Positions 1 through 8,827 are shown, numbered from the stretch's first letter. The stretch is 64,000 bases of DNA from Leptospiraceae bacterium (GCA_026418015.1 JAOACE010000005.1:1-64000); one strand, 5' to 3'. The notes: generated by a model not told the origin, from the sequence alone. Translations and numbers: made by a program.

Positions 1-536
1 TATATGTTCTTTTTGGATAAAGGTTTGGTACGAAATAATTCTTAAAGGAATTTGTACAGAACCTTGGCTTTTAATTTTAAAAAAGATTTCGTATTCTTGT
101 TGTGGGTTAAAGCTTAAAGGAAATAAAAAATTTCGGTGAGGGATTTCTCTTGCATAGAAATTTCTTAAATCTCCTGTTTGCACTGTTTTGATGATTTTTC
201 CAGAATCTAATAAATAATAATCTATTTCATCTAATAATGTATAATAGAGTTCAATTAATATTTGTTGATTTTGATTTGTAGGATTTTTGATTTTAAAATA
301 AACCCAATGAGTGCTGCTGGAATAACCAAAATTGGGAATTTCTTTATCGGATTTTTAAATTCAGAAATTTTGGTTTTAATTGTTTCGATAGTTTCTTGAT
401 GGGTTTTATCTTCGTATAGATAGAGTTCTTTTCCGATAATGAACTCTTCGATTTTTTCGGTTAAGATGGGTGCTATTTCGTTAGCATTGAGTTGAAAGGA
501 AATAATACAAATTAAAAAGCATATGTATTTTTTCAT
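1..536 (-). pseudogene. 7TMR-DISM sensor protein, N-terminal part, frameshifted and cut by window edge
   Basis: The ORF track shows only a 96-aa minus-strand ORF, but the sequence downstream of it continues in another frame to the window start. The first frame gives a signal peptide (MKKYICFLICIISFQLNA) and the start of a sensor domain. The second frame gives EIPNFGYSSSTHWVYFKIKN, which is the classic core of the 7TMR-DISM extracellular domain, and it stays open to base 1. The two frames join if one base is added to the A5 run (minus strand) at 352-356. Either this is a real one-base deletion (pseudogene or phase-variable tract) or a sequencing or assembly error. The start at 536 is preferred because it begins the signal peptide. 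The C-terminal output domain lies outside the window. Confidence 0.72.
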
Positions 537-638
537 ATAAAACATTTATTTTAATTTAAAAAATTATCAAGATAAATTTTATTTAAATTATGAATCAAAT
601 ATATATGAAATATATATAATTGATAAAAAATTCTTTTA

Positions 639-668
639 TTGACATATAGTTATAATGGATTTTATAAA
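639..668 (+). promoter_or_regulatory. Sigma-70-type promoter candidate for the rhodanese gene
   Basis: TTGACA at 639-644 and TATAAA at 663-668 are separated by 18 bases. Transcription would begin near 675, leaving a 5' leader of about 70 bases that contains the 32-bp palindrome. A second TATAAT at 651-656 is too close to the -35 box to be its partner. Confidence 0.5.
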
Positions 669-698
669 AAAAGATTTACAGATCAGCATAATAAAATA

Positions 699-730
699 AA
701 ATATACATTATACATGTATAATGTATATTT
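699..730. promoter_or_regulatory. 32-bp perfect palindrome, probable operator upstream of rhodanese gene
   Basis: Bases 699-714 (AAATATACATTATACA) are followed directly by their exact reverse complement at 715-730, with no spacer. The palindrome ends three bases before the AGGAG ribosome binding site (733-737) of the rhodanese gene. Its symmetry suits a dimeric repressor of the ArsR, MarR or TetR kind; as RNA it could fold into a hairpin beside the ribosome binding site. No regulator gene is adjacent. The perfect symmetry is seen; the role is inferred. Confidence 0.6.
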
Positions 731-743
731 ATAGGAGATGCTT

Positions 744-1139
744 ATGAAGAAAATTCACATATTGCTTATACTTATTATAACAATTAGTATACGTGGATAT
801 GAAATACAAGGACAAAGTAAACCATCGCAAACTACTTCTGTTCAAAGTTTAAATCAAGAGGTTCAAACTCTTTTAAGTAAGAATGCGATAGTAATAGATG
901 TAAGAACAAAAGAAGAGTTTCAGATGGCACATTACAAAGATGCCTTAAATATCCCTTATGATGAAATTGAAAAACACATAAAAAAATTAGAAGCATATAA
1001 AGATAAACCAATTATTTTGTATTGTAGAAGTGGAAGAAGAGCTAGTATAGCAAAACAAACTCTCGAAAAATATGGTTTTAAAAATGTTCTCAATGCAATT
1101 AATTTAGATTATTTTCCAGCAGATAAAATTGTAAGATAA
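744..1139 (+). CDS. Secreted rhodanese-like sulfurtransferase
   Basis: A single rhodanese domain (about residues 35-130 of 131) with the active-site loop CRSGRRA containing the persulfide-forming cysteine. The upstream CH2A-type motif reads VIDVRTKEEFQMAHYKDALNIP. An N-terminal hydrophobic stretch (KKIHILLILIITISI) looks like a signal peptide, so the protein probably acts in the periplasm. The ORF track starts at 738, but AGGAG at 733-737 touches that ATG and is correctly spaced from the ATG at 744, which is used here. The gene stands alone between a convergent and a divergent neighbour and lies directly behind a perfect palindrome, so it is probably regulated by a repressor. The physiological sulfur donor and acceptor cannot be told from sequence. 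Confidence 0.88.
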   Translation: MKKIHILLILIITISIRGYEIQGQSKPSQTTSVQSLNQEVQTLLSKNAIVIDVRTKEEFQMAHYKDALNIPYDEIEKHIKKLEAYKDKPIILYCRSGRRASIAKQTLEKYGFKNVLNAINLDYFPADKIVR

Positions 1140-1257
1140 GATTTACAAAAAATTCTTAATAAAAAAAAAGATTTTTCTACATAAGAATATAAGATTTTGA
1201 TGATTATAAAATAAATTTATAAAATATGTAAAAAATATAAGTAAAACTATAGGAAAA

Positions 1258-1767
1258 TCATGCTGCTGGGCAAGAAAACAAACTATAAACCTCCAGGTTT
1301 ATATGGTTAATTCTATTATTATATGAATAGTTATTCCCAGACTGGATGTTAGCATAAATAATTTGTTCATCTGGGTTTAGATTAGGAATCAAGAAGATGG
1401 GAGTGACAGGATTTCCTTCCTGTTGCATTTCCCAATCTAACATGATGCGAATCAAAAGACTGATAGAATATCCTAAAAACAATCTTAATTCACCCAATTT
1501 GCCCCAATAGGTTGGCTGAATTTGAATTTTCCTAATTACATAGTTATATGTCCTTGGTTGATAGGTGGCTGTAAGAGTTCTTTTGGTCGGTGCTTGGCTA
1601 ATTTTATAAAGATAAACAAGATATTTTTTCAACAAATAGTCAATTGTTAAAGATATATTTCCGTTGAACCTTGTATTAGATAAGTAAACTAAATATTGAT
1701 AATGAAAAAGTGTAATGTTAATCGATGTTACATTATTCTTGTGGGTAAAAAAATGTTGTGTTTTCAT
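1258..1767 (-). CDS. DUF1564-like protein, copy A
   Basis: This 169-aa protein is roughly 70% identical by hand alignment to the protein at 46957-47466, with identical ends (MKTQHFFT and FSCPAA) and the same length. The central pattern (a YLLKKYLVYLYKIS helix, then KRTLTATYQPRT, then IQPTYWGKL and a second helix RIMLDWEM) resembles my recollection of the DUF1564 family of Leptospira, multi-copy proteins with a possible ribbon-helix-helix-like fold. There is no signal peptide, so it should be cytoplasmic. No Shine-Dalgarno sequence is visible. The start codon lies inside an AT-rich imperfect inverted repeat (CATAT...ATATG), as for copy B. A DNA-binding role is inference only. Confidence 0.7.
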   Translation of the reverse strand: MKTQHFFTHKNNVTSINITLFHYQYLVYLSNTRFNGNISLTIDYLLKKYLVYLYKISQAPTKRTLTATYQPRTYNYVIRKIQIQPTYWGKLGELRLFLGYSISLLIRIMLDWEMQQEGNPVTPIFLIPNLNPDEQIIYANIQSGNNYSYNNRINHINLEVYSLFSCPAA

Positions 1768-1927
1768 ATTTATTTATATGTGCATTTATATAAATTTGTA
1801 TCAAAAAAATTTTAGGAATTTTTGTCGTATCGTTCTTGGTGTGAATTTTTGAATCAAACTTAATTCTGATTCTTATTTTATTATTTTTTTGATTTTCTCT
1901 ATTTTATAACAAAAAAAAGTGATTTTT

Positions 1928-2707
1928 GTGCTTGCAGTTAGGGTTATACCATGTTTAGATATAAAAGATGGTCGGGTTGTTAAGGGAGTGAATTTCGTCA
2001 ATTTAGTGGATGCGGGTGACCCCGTCGAGAACGCTCAAATTTATGCAGAACAAGGAGCAGATGAATTAACCTTCCTTGATATTACTGCAAGTGCAGAAAA
2101 AAGAAAAATCGTCAGAAATCTTGTAGAAAAAGTAGCTGATCAGATTTTTATCCCTTTTTCCGTAGGTGGTGGTATCAAAACTGTCGACGATGTTGAAAAT
2201 ATTTTGATGGGAGGGGCAGATAAGGTTTCAATCAATACATCTGCTTTTCAAAATCCAAATTTGTTATACGAGTCTGCTAAGGTTTTTGGAAGTCAATGTA
2301 TTATATGTGCTATCGATGCAAAGTGGAACGATCAAATGAATGATTACGAAGTATACTTACATGGTGGAAGAACACCTACGGGTTTTTCTGCTATTGAATG
2401 GGCTAAAATAGCAGAAGATAAAGGTGCTGGAGAAATTTTATTGACAAGTATGGATTGTGATGGTACCAAAAATGGGTATGATCTAAAATTGACTCAGTTA
2501 GTTGTTGATAATACTACAATTCCAGTAATTGCTTCTGGTGGAGCAGGAAAATTAGAACATTTTACTGAAGCAATAAAAATCGCAGGAGCAAATGCAGTAC
2601 TTGCTGCATCTGTTTTTCATTTTCGGGAATTTACCATTTTTGATGTAAAAAAAGAATTAGAAAAAAATCATATACCTGTTAGATTCCCTTATAAAAGTAA
2701 TTTATAA
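1928..2707 (+). CDS. hisF: Imidazole glycerol phosphate synthase, cyclase subunit HisF
   Basis: HisF joins PRFAR with ammonia supplied by HisH to make imidazole-glycerol phosphate and AICAR, the fifth step of histidine synthesis. The TIM-barrel signatures are all present: [16 protein letters not shown] with the catalytic Asp, FSVGGGIKT phosphate loop, [17 protein letters not shown] with the second catalytic Asp, and [11 protein letters not shown]. The ORF track begins at a GTG at 1919; the GTG at 1928 gives the family-typical beginning [11 protein letters not shown] and a 259-aa protein, so it is preferred. No good Shine-Dalgarno sequence is visible. hisE follows after 22 bases. hisH, hisA and hisI are not in the window. 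Confidence 0.96.
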   Translation: MLAVRVIPCLDIKDGRVVKGVNFVNLVDAGDPVENAQIYAEQGADELTFLDITASAEKRKIVRNLVEKVADQIFIPFSVGGGIKTVDDVENILMGGADKVSINTSAFQNPNLLYESAKVFGSQCIICAIDAKWNDQMNDYEVYLHGGRTPTGFSAIEWAKIAEDKGAGEILLTSMDCDGTKNGYDLKLTQLVVDNTTIPVIASGGAGKLEHFTEAIKIAGANAVLAASVFHFREFTIFDVKKELEKNHIPVRFPYKSNL

Positions 2708-2729
2708 AAGTAATTCTTAGGAGGATTAT

Positions 2730-3008
2730 ATGGAATTTTTGATGAACTTAGAAAATATATTAAAACAACGTAAAAAAGAACTTCCCCAAGGTTCCTACAC
2801 AGCAAGGTTGTTCCAAGAAGGCGAAGATAGAATTCTAAAAAAAATTATCGAAGAAGCAGGCGAAGTGTTGTTAGCAATTAAAGGTGGACAAAAAAAAGAA
2901 ATTATCCACGAAAGTGCTGATCTAATTTTTCATTTAATGGTTGCTCTTGTGGAAAAAGATATTTCCTTAGAAGAAGTAGTAGAAGAACTAAAAAGAAGGC
3001 ATAAGTGA
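2730..3008 (+). CDS. hisE: Phosphoribosyl-ATP pyrophosphatase HisE
   Basis: HisE hydrolyses phosphoribosyl-ATP to phosphoribosyl-AMP and pyrophosphate in histidine synthesis. The 92-aa protein is an all-alpha MazG-like domain, with the metal-binding EEAGE motif and [14 protein letters not shown] helix that are typical of the family. It is a stand-alone HisE, not fused to HisI (PRA-CH). A strong AGGAGG at 2719-2724 fixes the start. The stop codon overlaps the kdsA start (TGATG), which suggests translational coupling across two unrelated pathways. Confidence 0.94.
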   Translation: MEFLMNLENILKQRKKELPQGSYTARLFQEGEDRILKKIIEEAGEVLLAIKGGQKKEIIHESADLIFHLMVALVEKDISLEEVVEELKRRHK

Positions 3009-3856
3009 TGAAGTTAAAAGAACATTTTTTAAGTGTTTCGAGTGAGCGTGATTTTTTTAACAAAAAAATAGGCGGAAAAAATCCCTTTTTTTTGATTGCT
3101 GGACCTTGTGTGATAGAATCCAAAGAGCTTTTGGCAAACGTATGCGAAAAAATCAAAAAGATTACTGACGAATTGGGAATTTTATATGTCTTTAAATCGA
3201 GTTTTGATAAAGCAAATCGAACTTCTTTAAATAGCAAAAGAGGTCCAGGTTTAGAAGAAGGTTTAAAATTATTAGAATGGATCAAAAAAGAGTTTGATGT
3301 ACTTGTTTTAACAGATGTACACGAAACAAATCAAGTTCAGGCTGTTTCGCAGGTAGTAGACATTCTACAAATCCCTGCTTTTTTATGTAGGCAAACGGAT
3401 TTAGTCGTTGAATGTGCAAAAACCAACAAATGGATCAACGTAAAAAAAGGACAATTCTTGGCTCCTTGGGATGTAAAATCCATCATCGAAAAGGTTTACG
3501 CAGTAGGGAATAAAAATTTACTCCTAACAGAAAGAGGCGTTTCTTTTGGTTATAATAATTTAGTTTTTGATCCACGTTCTATTCCTATCATGCATAGTTT
3601 TGATGTTCCCGTGGTGATTGATGGAACACACAGCACACAACTTCCAGGTGGAATGGGGAATCAAAGTGGAGGAAATAGAGAATTAGCTCCCTATATTCTA
3701 AAATCTGCTGTGGCAATTGGTGTAGAAGGTATCTTTATGGAAGTTCATCCTGAACCAGAAAAAGCTTGGTCAGATTCTGCAACTCAATACTGGTTAGATA
3801 AAACGCCAGATTTATTAAAACAATTGTATGAATTGGATCGATTGGTCAAAAGTTAA
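3008..3856 (+). CDS. kdsA: 3-deoxy-D-manno-octulosonate 8-phosphate synthase KdsA
   Basis: KdsA condenses phosphoenolpyruvate with arabinose 5-phosphate to make Kdo 8-phosphate for the LPS inner core. Recognisable blocks are IAGPCVIES, VFKSSFDKANRTS, RGPGLEEGL, TDVHE, IPAFLCRQTDL, NVKKGQFLAPWD, TERGVSFGYNNL, HSTQLPGG and EVHPEPEKA. The Cys in AGPC marks the metal-dependent (Aquifex-type) class rather than the metal-free E. coli type, which has Asn there. The ATG at 3008 overlaps the hisE TGA; the ORF track uses a GTG three bases earlier. Its 3' end overlaps lptC by 29 bases, consistent with an LPS operon. Confidence 0.96.
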   Translation: MKLKEHFLSVSSERDFFNKKIGGKNPFFLIAGPCVIESKELLANVCEKIKKITDELGILYVFKSSFDKANRTSLNSKRGPGLEEGLKLLEWIKKEFDVLVLTDVHETNQVQAVSQVVDILQIPAFLCRQTDLVVECAKTNKWINVKKGQFLAPWDVKSIIEKVYAVGNKNLLLTERGVSFGYNNLVFDPRSIPIMHSFDVPVVIDGTHSTQLPGGMGNQSGGNRELAPYILKSAVAIGVEGIFMEVHPEPEKAWSDSATQYWLDKTPDLLKQLYELDRLVKS

Positions 3857-4415
3857 AATTTTTTATCTATTTTTTTTATTAATTATATCTTGTAAAGACG
3901 AATATCCCATCTTAAAAGAAGAATCGCGGGAAACCTTTGCTAATTTAAGGTTCTCGAATTTTAGGAAAATTCAGTATAAGGGAATAGGGATAAAAAAATG
4001 GGAATTACAGTCCGAAGAAGCATATGTTTATCAAGATGAAAACCAACAAAACGTAAAAAAAATCATCGTATATAATTTTACGTTCGAACAATTCCTACCA
4101 GAAAAGGCTTTTTTTAAAGCAAAAAAAGCTGTATTAGATCAGCAAGAAAATAAAATGTTTTTAGAAGGAGATGCCGAATTTTCGGACAAAGAAATTCAGC
4201 TTAAATCAGACACTTTGATCTACGAAGTTGAAAAAGGAATCTTAGATACAGAACATCCTGTTATTCTAAAAAGAAAAAATACAGAATTAAAATGTTTAAA
4301 AGGATTGTATTACGATAAAAAGAACGATTTACAAATTTGTAGAAACCCCGCTGGAACCATTATACAAAATAATCGTACACAAAACAAAGATGAAACAAAC
4401 AATTTCTTTTTTTAG
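3828..4415 (+). CDS. lptC: LPS export protein LptC-like lipoprotein
   Basis: A 195-aa protein with a short membrane-targeting segment (VKIFYLFFLLIIS) ending in a lipobox-like IISC, followed by an LptC/OstA-like beta-rich domain with the usual pattern IKKWELQSEEAYVYQDE, LDQQENKMFLEGDAEF and LKSDTLIYEVEKG. LptC sits on the periplasmic face of the inner membrane and hands LPS from LptBFG to LptA. Classical LptC has an uncleaved transmembrane anchor; the Cys suggests a lipid anchor here. The start lies 29 bases inside kdsA, and the end overlaps the next OstA-type gene by 26 bases. Order kdsA-lptC-ostA-lptB-rpoN matches the LPS transport cluster of many Gram-negatives, which supports the call. Confidence 0.82.
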   Translation: MNWIDWSKVKIFYLFFLLIISCKDEYPILKEESRETFANLRFSNFRKIQYKGIGIKKWELQSEEAYVYQDENQQNVKKIIVYNFTFEQFLPEKAFFKAKKAVLDQQENKMFLEGDAEFSDKEIQLKSDTLIYEVEKGILDTEHPVILKRKNTELKCLKGLYYDKKNDLQICRNPAGTIIQNNRTQNKDETNNFFF

Positions 4416-5739
4416 TTTGATTTTAATTTTAATTACGAATCAATGCAATTATCAAAAAAAAAGTCCTATAATATCAAATTTTGAACCTTACTCTTCCTTA
4501 GGCGAAGAGATGATTTTCCCCGAACAAGGAAACCTAATCAAAAAAATAGAAAATACAAAAAAGCGAAAGAACATAGTAACTTACTATTATGCAAATGAGC
4601 TAATTCGAAAAAAAATTCTTTGGAAAGGGAAAGAAGATTACCAGACAATTTTAAGAGGAGATGCTATCATTATTCATGAAAAAACAAAAATACAAGCACC
4701 AGAAATTATATTGGATCCCGATAATAATGGTATAATCAACGGAAAGATTCTTATTTCGGAAAGTGAACAAGGGATTTATTTTTATGCCGATGGTGGTGAA
4801 TACAATCGAAGCGAAGAATATATTAAGATCAAAAATAATCCCTATATGAGAATTAAAAACAATCAAGATACGATTTTGATCGAAACCAGAGAAATTGTTC
4901 GAAATATTGCAGAAAAAAACATTGTTTTTGTTGACTATGTAAAAATGCATGGAGATGACTGGGTAATGTTCTCGGACGAAAGTATATACTACGACGATAC
5001 GAAAAAATTTATATTAAAATACCATCCTGTTCTGTTAGGGAAGGATTTATACTTAACAGCTCAAACCTTTGTTTATAAAAGTGATGAACAAAAGATTATG
5101 ATAGATCAAAATCCCGTTATTTTGACTAATTTGAATGCAACAAAGCAAAACGAAGATTCAAACAAAAAAAACGAAACAGAAATCATGCACATTTCTTCTG
5201 ATTTAATCGAATATAACCTAAAAGAACGATCGGGAATTGTTAAAGGCAATGTCCTAATGCAATCTAAGACAAAAACCATTCAAGGCGAAGAATTTCTTTT
5301 AAAAGGAAAAGGAATAGAAAAGATTGTTAGCGAGAAAAATGTCACAATTGTCGACAAAAAAGAAAATTTTTTTTTAAAATCCAACTATATGGAATATGAT
5401 TTAAAGAATCGTAAACTTTACTTAAAAAATCAACCCCATTTAATTACTTATGATGATATTACCAAAGAAAATAAGACGATCAAACAAGAGCTAAAAGCTG
5501 CAATCATCGAAAGAAATTTCGAAAAAGAAATTACTACTGCAAAAGGAAACATTTATTTTAAACGCGGAAACGAAATAGCAAATTCAGAATATGCTATCAT
5601 AGACGAAAAAAACGAAACAATGAAGTTAATCGGTAATCCCATACTCAAAAGAGGTGATACAGAAATTCATTGCAAAGAAATCAATGTATACAAAGATAAA
5701 ATAGAATTACAAAGAGAATTAGAAGCGAAAATATATTAA
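4390..5739 (+). CDS. Large OstA/LptA-family lipoprotein with repeated LPS-transport domains
   Basis: A 449-aa protein with a signal peptide ending in a lipobox-like ITNQC, then repeated OstA/LptA beta-jellyroll units: the recurring pattern is a strand pair such as [35 protein letters not shown] or [19 protein letters not shown] followed by another hydrophilic strand. LptA normally has about 160-190 residues and is soluble, so this is more than twice the usual size and lipid-anchored. It probably forms the periplasmic bridge between LptC and the outer-membrane LptD, possibly alone spanning what oligomeric LptA spans elsewhere. It lies between lptC and lptB. The role follows from family and context; the bridge length is inference. 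Confidence 0.8.
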   Translation: MKQTISFFSLILILITNQCNYQKKSPIISNFEPYSSLGEEMIFPEQGNLIKKIENTKKRKNIVTYYYANELIRKKILWKGKEDYQTILRGDAIIIHEKTKIQAPEIILDPDNNGIINGKILISESEQGIYFYADGGEYNRSEEYIKIKNNPYMRIKNNQDTILIETREIVRNIAEKNIVFVDYVKMHGDDWVMFSDESIYYDDTKKFILKYHPVLLGKDLYLTAQTFVYKSDEQKIMIDQNPVILTNLNATKQNEDSNKKNETEIMHISSDLIEYNLKERSGIVKGNVLMQSKTKTIQGEEFLLKGKGIEKIVSEKNVTIVDKKENFFLKSNYMEYDLKNRKLYLKNQPHLITYDDITKENKTIKQELKAAIIERNFEKEITTAKGNIYFKRGNEIANSEYAIIDEKNETMKLIGNPILKRGDTEIHCKEINVYKDKIELQRELEAKIY

Positions 5740-5747
5740 AAAAAATT

Positions 5748-6485
5748 ATGAAGGAAAATCAAACAAAAATATTTCGAATGGAAAATTTAGTAAAAATTTA
5801 TCATAGAAGAAAGGTAGTTGATAACGTCTCTTTTTACATAAAACAAAAAGAAATCGTTGGATTATTAGGACCTAATGGAGCTGGTAAAACTACCTCTTTT
5901 TATATGGCAGTGGGGTTAATTAAACCAGATTCTGGAAAAGTTTTTATTAACGACAGAGATGTTACAATTTTGCCGATGTTTAAAAAAGCGAGAGAAGGAA
6001 TTGGTTATTTAGCACAAGAACCATCTATTTTTAGAAAATTGACGGTAAGACAAAACATCGAAGCCGTATTAGAAATGCATCTAAAAGATAAAAACATTAT
6101 AAAAGAAAAAACCGATATTCTTATAGAAGAGTTAAATTTAAAAAAGGTTCAAGACCAAAAAGGCTATACACTTTCTGGTGGAGAAAGAAGAAGATGCGAA
6201 ATAGCAAGAGCATTGGCAACCGATCCAGATTTTATCTTGTTGGATGAACCATTTGCTGGTGTAGATCCCATAGCAGTAAAAGATATACAAAATTTGATTT
6301 TCCATTTAAGAGAAAGAGGCTTAGGAATTTTGATTACAGATCATAATGTAAGAGAAACCTTAAAAATTACTGATAGAGCATATATTATGTACTCTGGGCA
6401 GATTTTAAAATCGGGAAGTGCAAAAGAACTCGTCGAAGATCCTAAAATTAAAGAAATCTATTTAGGAGAAGATTTTTCACTATAA
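5748..6485 (+). CDS. lptB: LPS export ABC transporter ATP-binding protein LptB
   Basis: A 245-aa ABC ATPase with Walker [11 protein letters not shown]-loop in YLAQEPSIF, signature LSGGERRR, Walker B FILLDEPF and H-loop ITDHNVRET. The [15 protein letters not shown] sequence and the directly upstream lptC and OstA genes identify LptB rather than an amino-acid transporter ATPase. It powers extraction of LPS from the inner membrane with LptF and LptG, which are not in this window. It begins eight bases after the OstA gene and ends two bases before rpoN, the same order found in many Proteobacteria. Confidence 0.95.
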   Translation: MKENQTKIFRMENLVKIYHRRKVVDNVSFYIKQKEIVGLLGPNGAGKTTSFYMAVGLIKPDSGKVFINDRDVTILPMFKKAREGIGYLAQEPSIFRKLTVRQNIEAVLEMHLKDKNIIKEKTDILIEELNLKKVQDQKGYTLSGGERRRCEIARALATDPDFILLDEPFAGVDPIAVKDIQNLIFHLRERGLGILITDHNVRETLKITDRAYIMYSGQILKSGSAKELVEDPKIKEIYLGEDFSL

Positions 6486-6487
6486 AT

Positions 6488-7840
6488 ATGAAGCAAAAAA
6501 TAGAACAAAGACAAATTCAAAAATTGGTTTTGACTCAGACATTAAAACAATCCATTGAATTATTACAGTATTCTCAATTAGAACTACAAGAAAAGCTAGA
6601 AGAAGAAGCAAAAGATAATCCTTTTCTTACAATTAAAAAGAAAAAAGAATTCATTCCATTAGGTTTATTTGATCGATATGTAGACTACGAAGCAACAGAA
6701 AGAAAACACAAAGCAATCGAAAATATCGCAGCAAAAACGCAGTCTTTGTATTCTCATTTATTAGATCAAGTTGAATATTGTGATTTAACAGAAAAAGAAA
6801 AAGAAGCAGCAAAAATTTTGATTACTTGTTTAGATAGAAACGGATTTTTAACACAAGATCCCGAAAAATTATTAAAACCATTTCATTTTTCTCCAGAAGA
6901 AATCTTAAAAATAAGGAAAAAAATTGCTGGTCTTGATCCAGTTGGCTGTTGCGCTCTGGATTATTTAGAATCCTTAAAATTTCAATTAGAATATAAAGAC
7001 GATATACCCGAGTCGAAAGACGCAATCTTTTTGTTGGATCATTTTAAAAAAGAGTTAGAAGATCAAAACTTCGAAGAAATTAAACGAAAAACTGATTTCG
7101 ACGACTTAAAATTAAAAAAAATCTTATCTTTAATAAGAACGTTAAATCCGTTTCCTGGTAGACAATATTCCAACGAAGAAATTGTCTACATAGAACCAGA
7201 TGTTTATGTTTTTGTCGAAGAAATAGAAGAAAATGGAACCAAAGATTATAAAATCGAAGTAGTTTTGAACGATAAAACACTTCAAAATATAGAATTCAAC
7301 AAAGAATATATTAAACAAGTACAACAAGAAAAACAACTCTCGAAACAAGAATTAGAAGAATTAAAGAAAAAATATTACAATGCAAAAATTCTTATTCAGG
7401 CAATTCAACAAAGAAACGAAACCTTGTTAAAAGTAGTACAATCGATTGCAAAATTTCAAAAAGAGTTTTTTGTTTCTGGAAAAAATTTAGTTCCGTTAAA
7501 ATTAAAGGATGTTGCAGATGATGTTGGAGTTCATGAATCAACCATTTCGCGAATAACAAGGAACAAATATGTTCATACAAAATGGGGGATTTTCGAATTA
7601 AAATATTTTTTTCGGCGTGGATTAAAAAGAATTAGCCAAGAAACAAAAATCACCACAGAAAAAGTAAAAGAGTTAATCCGAGAAATTATAGAAAAAGAAG
7701 ATAAAACAATACCGTTAAAAGATCAAGAGATAACAAATATTTTAATCAAAAAAGGAATTAAAATTGCGCGAAGAACTGTTTCGAAATACAGAAAAGAATT
7801 AGGAATTCCTTCCGTAGACGAAAGAATCATTAAACAATGA
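6488..7840 (+). CDS. rpoN: RNA polymerase sigma-54 factor RpoN
   Basis: The 450-aa protein has the three sigma-54 parts: the N-terminal activator-interacting region (QTLKQSIELLQYSQLELQEKLEEEAKDNP, residues 17-45), the core-binding region (about 100-300), and the DNA-binding region with an HTH (LKDVADDVGVHESTISRI, about 338-356) and the RpoN box ARRTVSKYRKELGIP near residue 428. Sigma-54 reads -24/-12 promoters and needs an AAA+ activator, none of which is encoded here. Its stop codon abuts the convergent stop of the next gene with no bases between them. It starts two bases after lptB, the conserved lptB-rpoN arrangement. Confidence 0.97.
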   Translation: MKQKIEQRQIQKLVLTQTLKQSIELLQYSQLELQEKLEEEAKDNPFLTIKKKKEFIPLGLFDRYVDYEATERKHKAIENIAAKTQSLYSHLLDQVEYCDLTEKEKEAAKILITCLDRNGFLTQDPEKLLKPFHFSPEEILKIRKKIAGLDPVGCCALDYLESLKFQLEYKDDIPESKDAIFLLDHFKKELEDQNFEEIKRKTDFDDLKLKKILSLIRTLNPFPGRQYSNEEIVYIEPDVYVFVEEIEENGTKDYKIEVVLNDKTLQNIEFNKEYIKQVQQEKQLSKQELEELKKKYYNAKILIQAIQQRNETLLKVVQSIAKFQKEFFVSGKNLVPLKLKDVADDVGVHESTISRITRNKYVHTKWGIFELKYFFRRGLKRISQETKITTEKVKELIREIIEKEDKTIPLKDQEITNILIKKGIKIARRTVSKYRKELGIPSVDERIIKQ

Positions 7841-8827
7841 TTATTTTAAGTTCTCTATAAGAAATTGTAAGCTTGTTTCTCTTTCTTTTTTTTGGTTTGG
7901 ATCTTGATTTTCGTCAGTAAAGATTTGCATGGACTTATCACAATTAAGAAGATTAAAAAAACTAAATGCTGTATAGGCGGGATGTTCTGGATCTTCTAAC
8001 CCTACACTCATAATTGTGGGAATTTGGATTTTGTTTGCAATAAAAAGTGGTTCGTTTAGAAATTCGTATAAATTTTGGTTTTTGTTTTGGGATTTTTTTA
8101 ACAAAACAATTTTTTGGTATTCTTTTGCAAGCTGTGAACTACTCAATTTAATAAAATTCTCGAACCATACAGGCGATATTCTTTCTAAGGCTAATGCTTT
8201 AACAGATTCTGGTCGAAATGCAGCAGCAAATACTGCTAAATTTGCACCTAATCCTCTACCTATAATGCCTATTCTGTCGTGTCGAATACTGTTATTCAGA
8301 CGAATAAAATCTATTGCTCGAAGTAAATCTAAAACAAGAAAGACTCCATAATCATAGTTAAAAGGTTGTTTAAAGGTATCTAGAAAATAGGGAGGATAGA
8401 GAAATTCGATCTTTTTCGACTTATCGGATGATGAAATGTTTTTTAAATGTTCTTGTAAAATTTCTTCTTTGTGCAAATATAGATGTAAGTGGGCAATTCC
8501 ATTATTAGTTAAGGTTTGATTCATCTCTTCTAAATTATTAAATTCCTGCCAATAATCATGAACGCTAATTACAGCAGGAACTTTGGTTAACTTTCTAGGT
8601 ATAATCAAATAACCATGGATAATATTATCTAAATGCCCCTTAAACTGAATTTCGTAATTACTGGTTTTTGTTAAAGATTTACGAAGTTTAAGTTTAGATA
8701 CAGGTTCTAGTGGCTTTTTTTTAATTTTAATGATTTCTTCTTCCCAAAGTTTGTCGAAATTTAAGGGTTTTCTAACCTCTGGTATTGCTTTGTAACACTC
8801 ATCAAATGTAGGAAACTTTTTTGGCAT
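7841..8827 (-). CDS. Acetyl-xylan-esterase (AXE1)-like alpha/beta-hydrolase, probably catalytically dead
   Basis: A 328-aa protein with the layout of the AXE1/cephalosporin-C deacetylase family: KVPAVISVHDYW (oxyanion strand), a long middle part with DLLRAIDFIRLNNSIRHDRIGIIG, and MSVGLEDPEHPAYTAF carrying the acid residue. The nucleophile elbow, normally G-x-S-x-G-G, reads GRGLGAN, so the catalytic Ser is replaced by Gly. The C-terminal part (ENQDPNQKKERETSLQF) has no His where the catalytic His is expected. This suggests a pseudoenzyme or an altered function. No signal peptide, so cytoplasmic. It is a single gene convergent with rpoN. Confidence 0.7.
   Translation of the reverse strand: MPKKFPTFDECYKAIPEVRKPLNFDKLWEEEIIKIKKKPLEPVSKLKLRKSLTKTSNYEIQFKGHLDNIIHGYLIIPRKLTKVPAVISVHDYWQEFNNLEEMNQTLTNNGIAHLHLYLHKEEILQEHLKNISSSDKSKKIEFLYPPYFLDTFKQPFNYDYGVFLVLDLLRAIDFIRLNNSIRHDRIGIIGRGLGANLAVFAAAFRPESVKALALERISPVWFENFIKLSSSQLAKEYQKIVLLKKSQNKNQNLYEFLNEPLFIANKIQIPTIMSVGLEDPEHPAYTAFSFFNLLNCDKSMQIFTDENQDPNQKKERETSLQFLIENLK

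Noticed and set aside
639-656. TTGACA with TATAAT at 651-656 as promoter
   Set aside because: Spacer of only six bases; the TATAAA at 663-668 with an 18-base spacer was used instead.
926-945. TGGCAC as a sigma-54 -24 element
   Set aside because: It lies inside the rhodanese coding region and has no TTGC-type -12 element at the right spacing. I saw no convincing sigma-54 promoter in the window.
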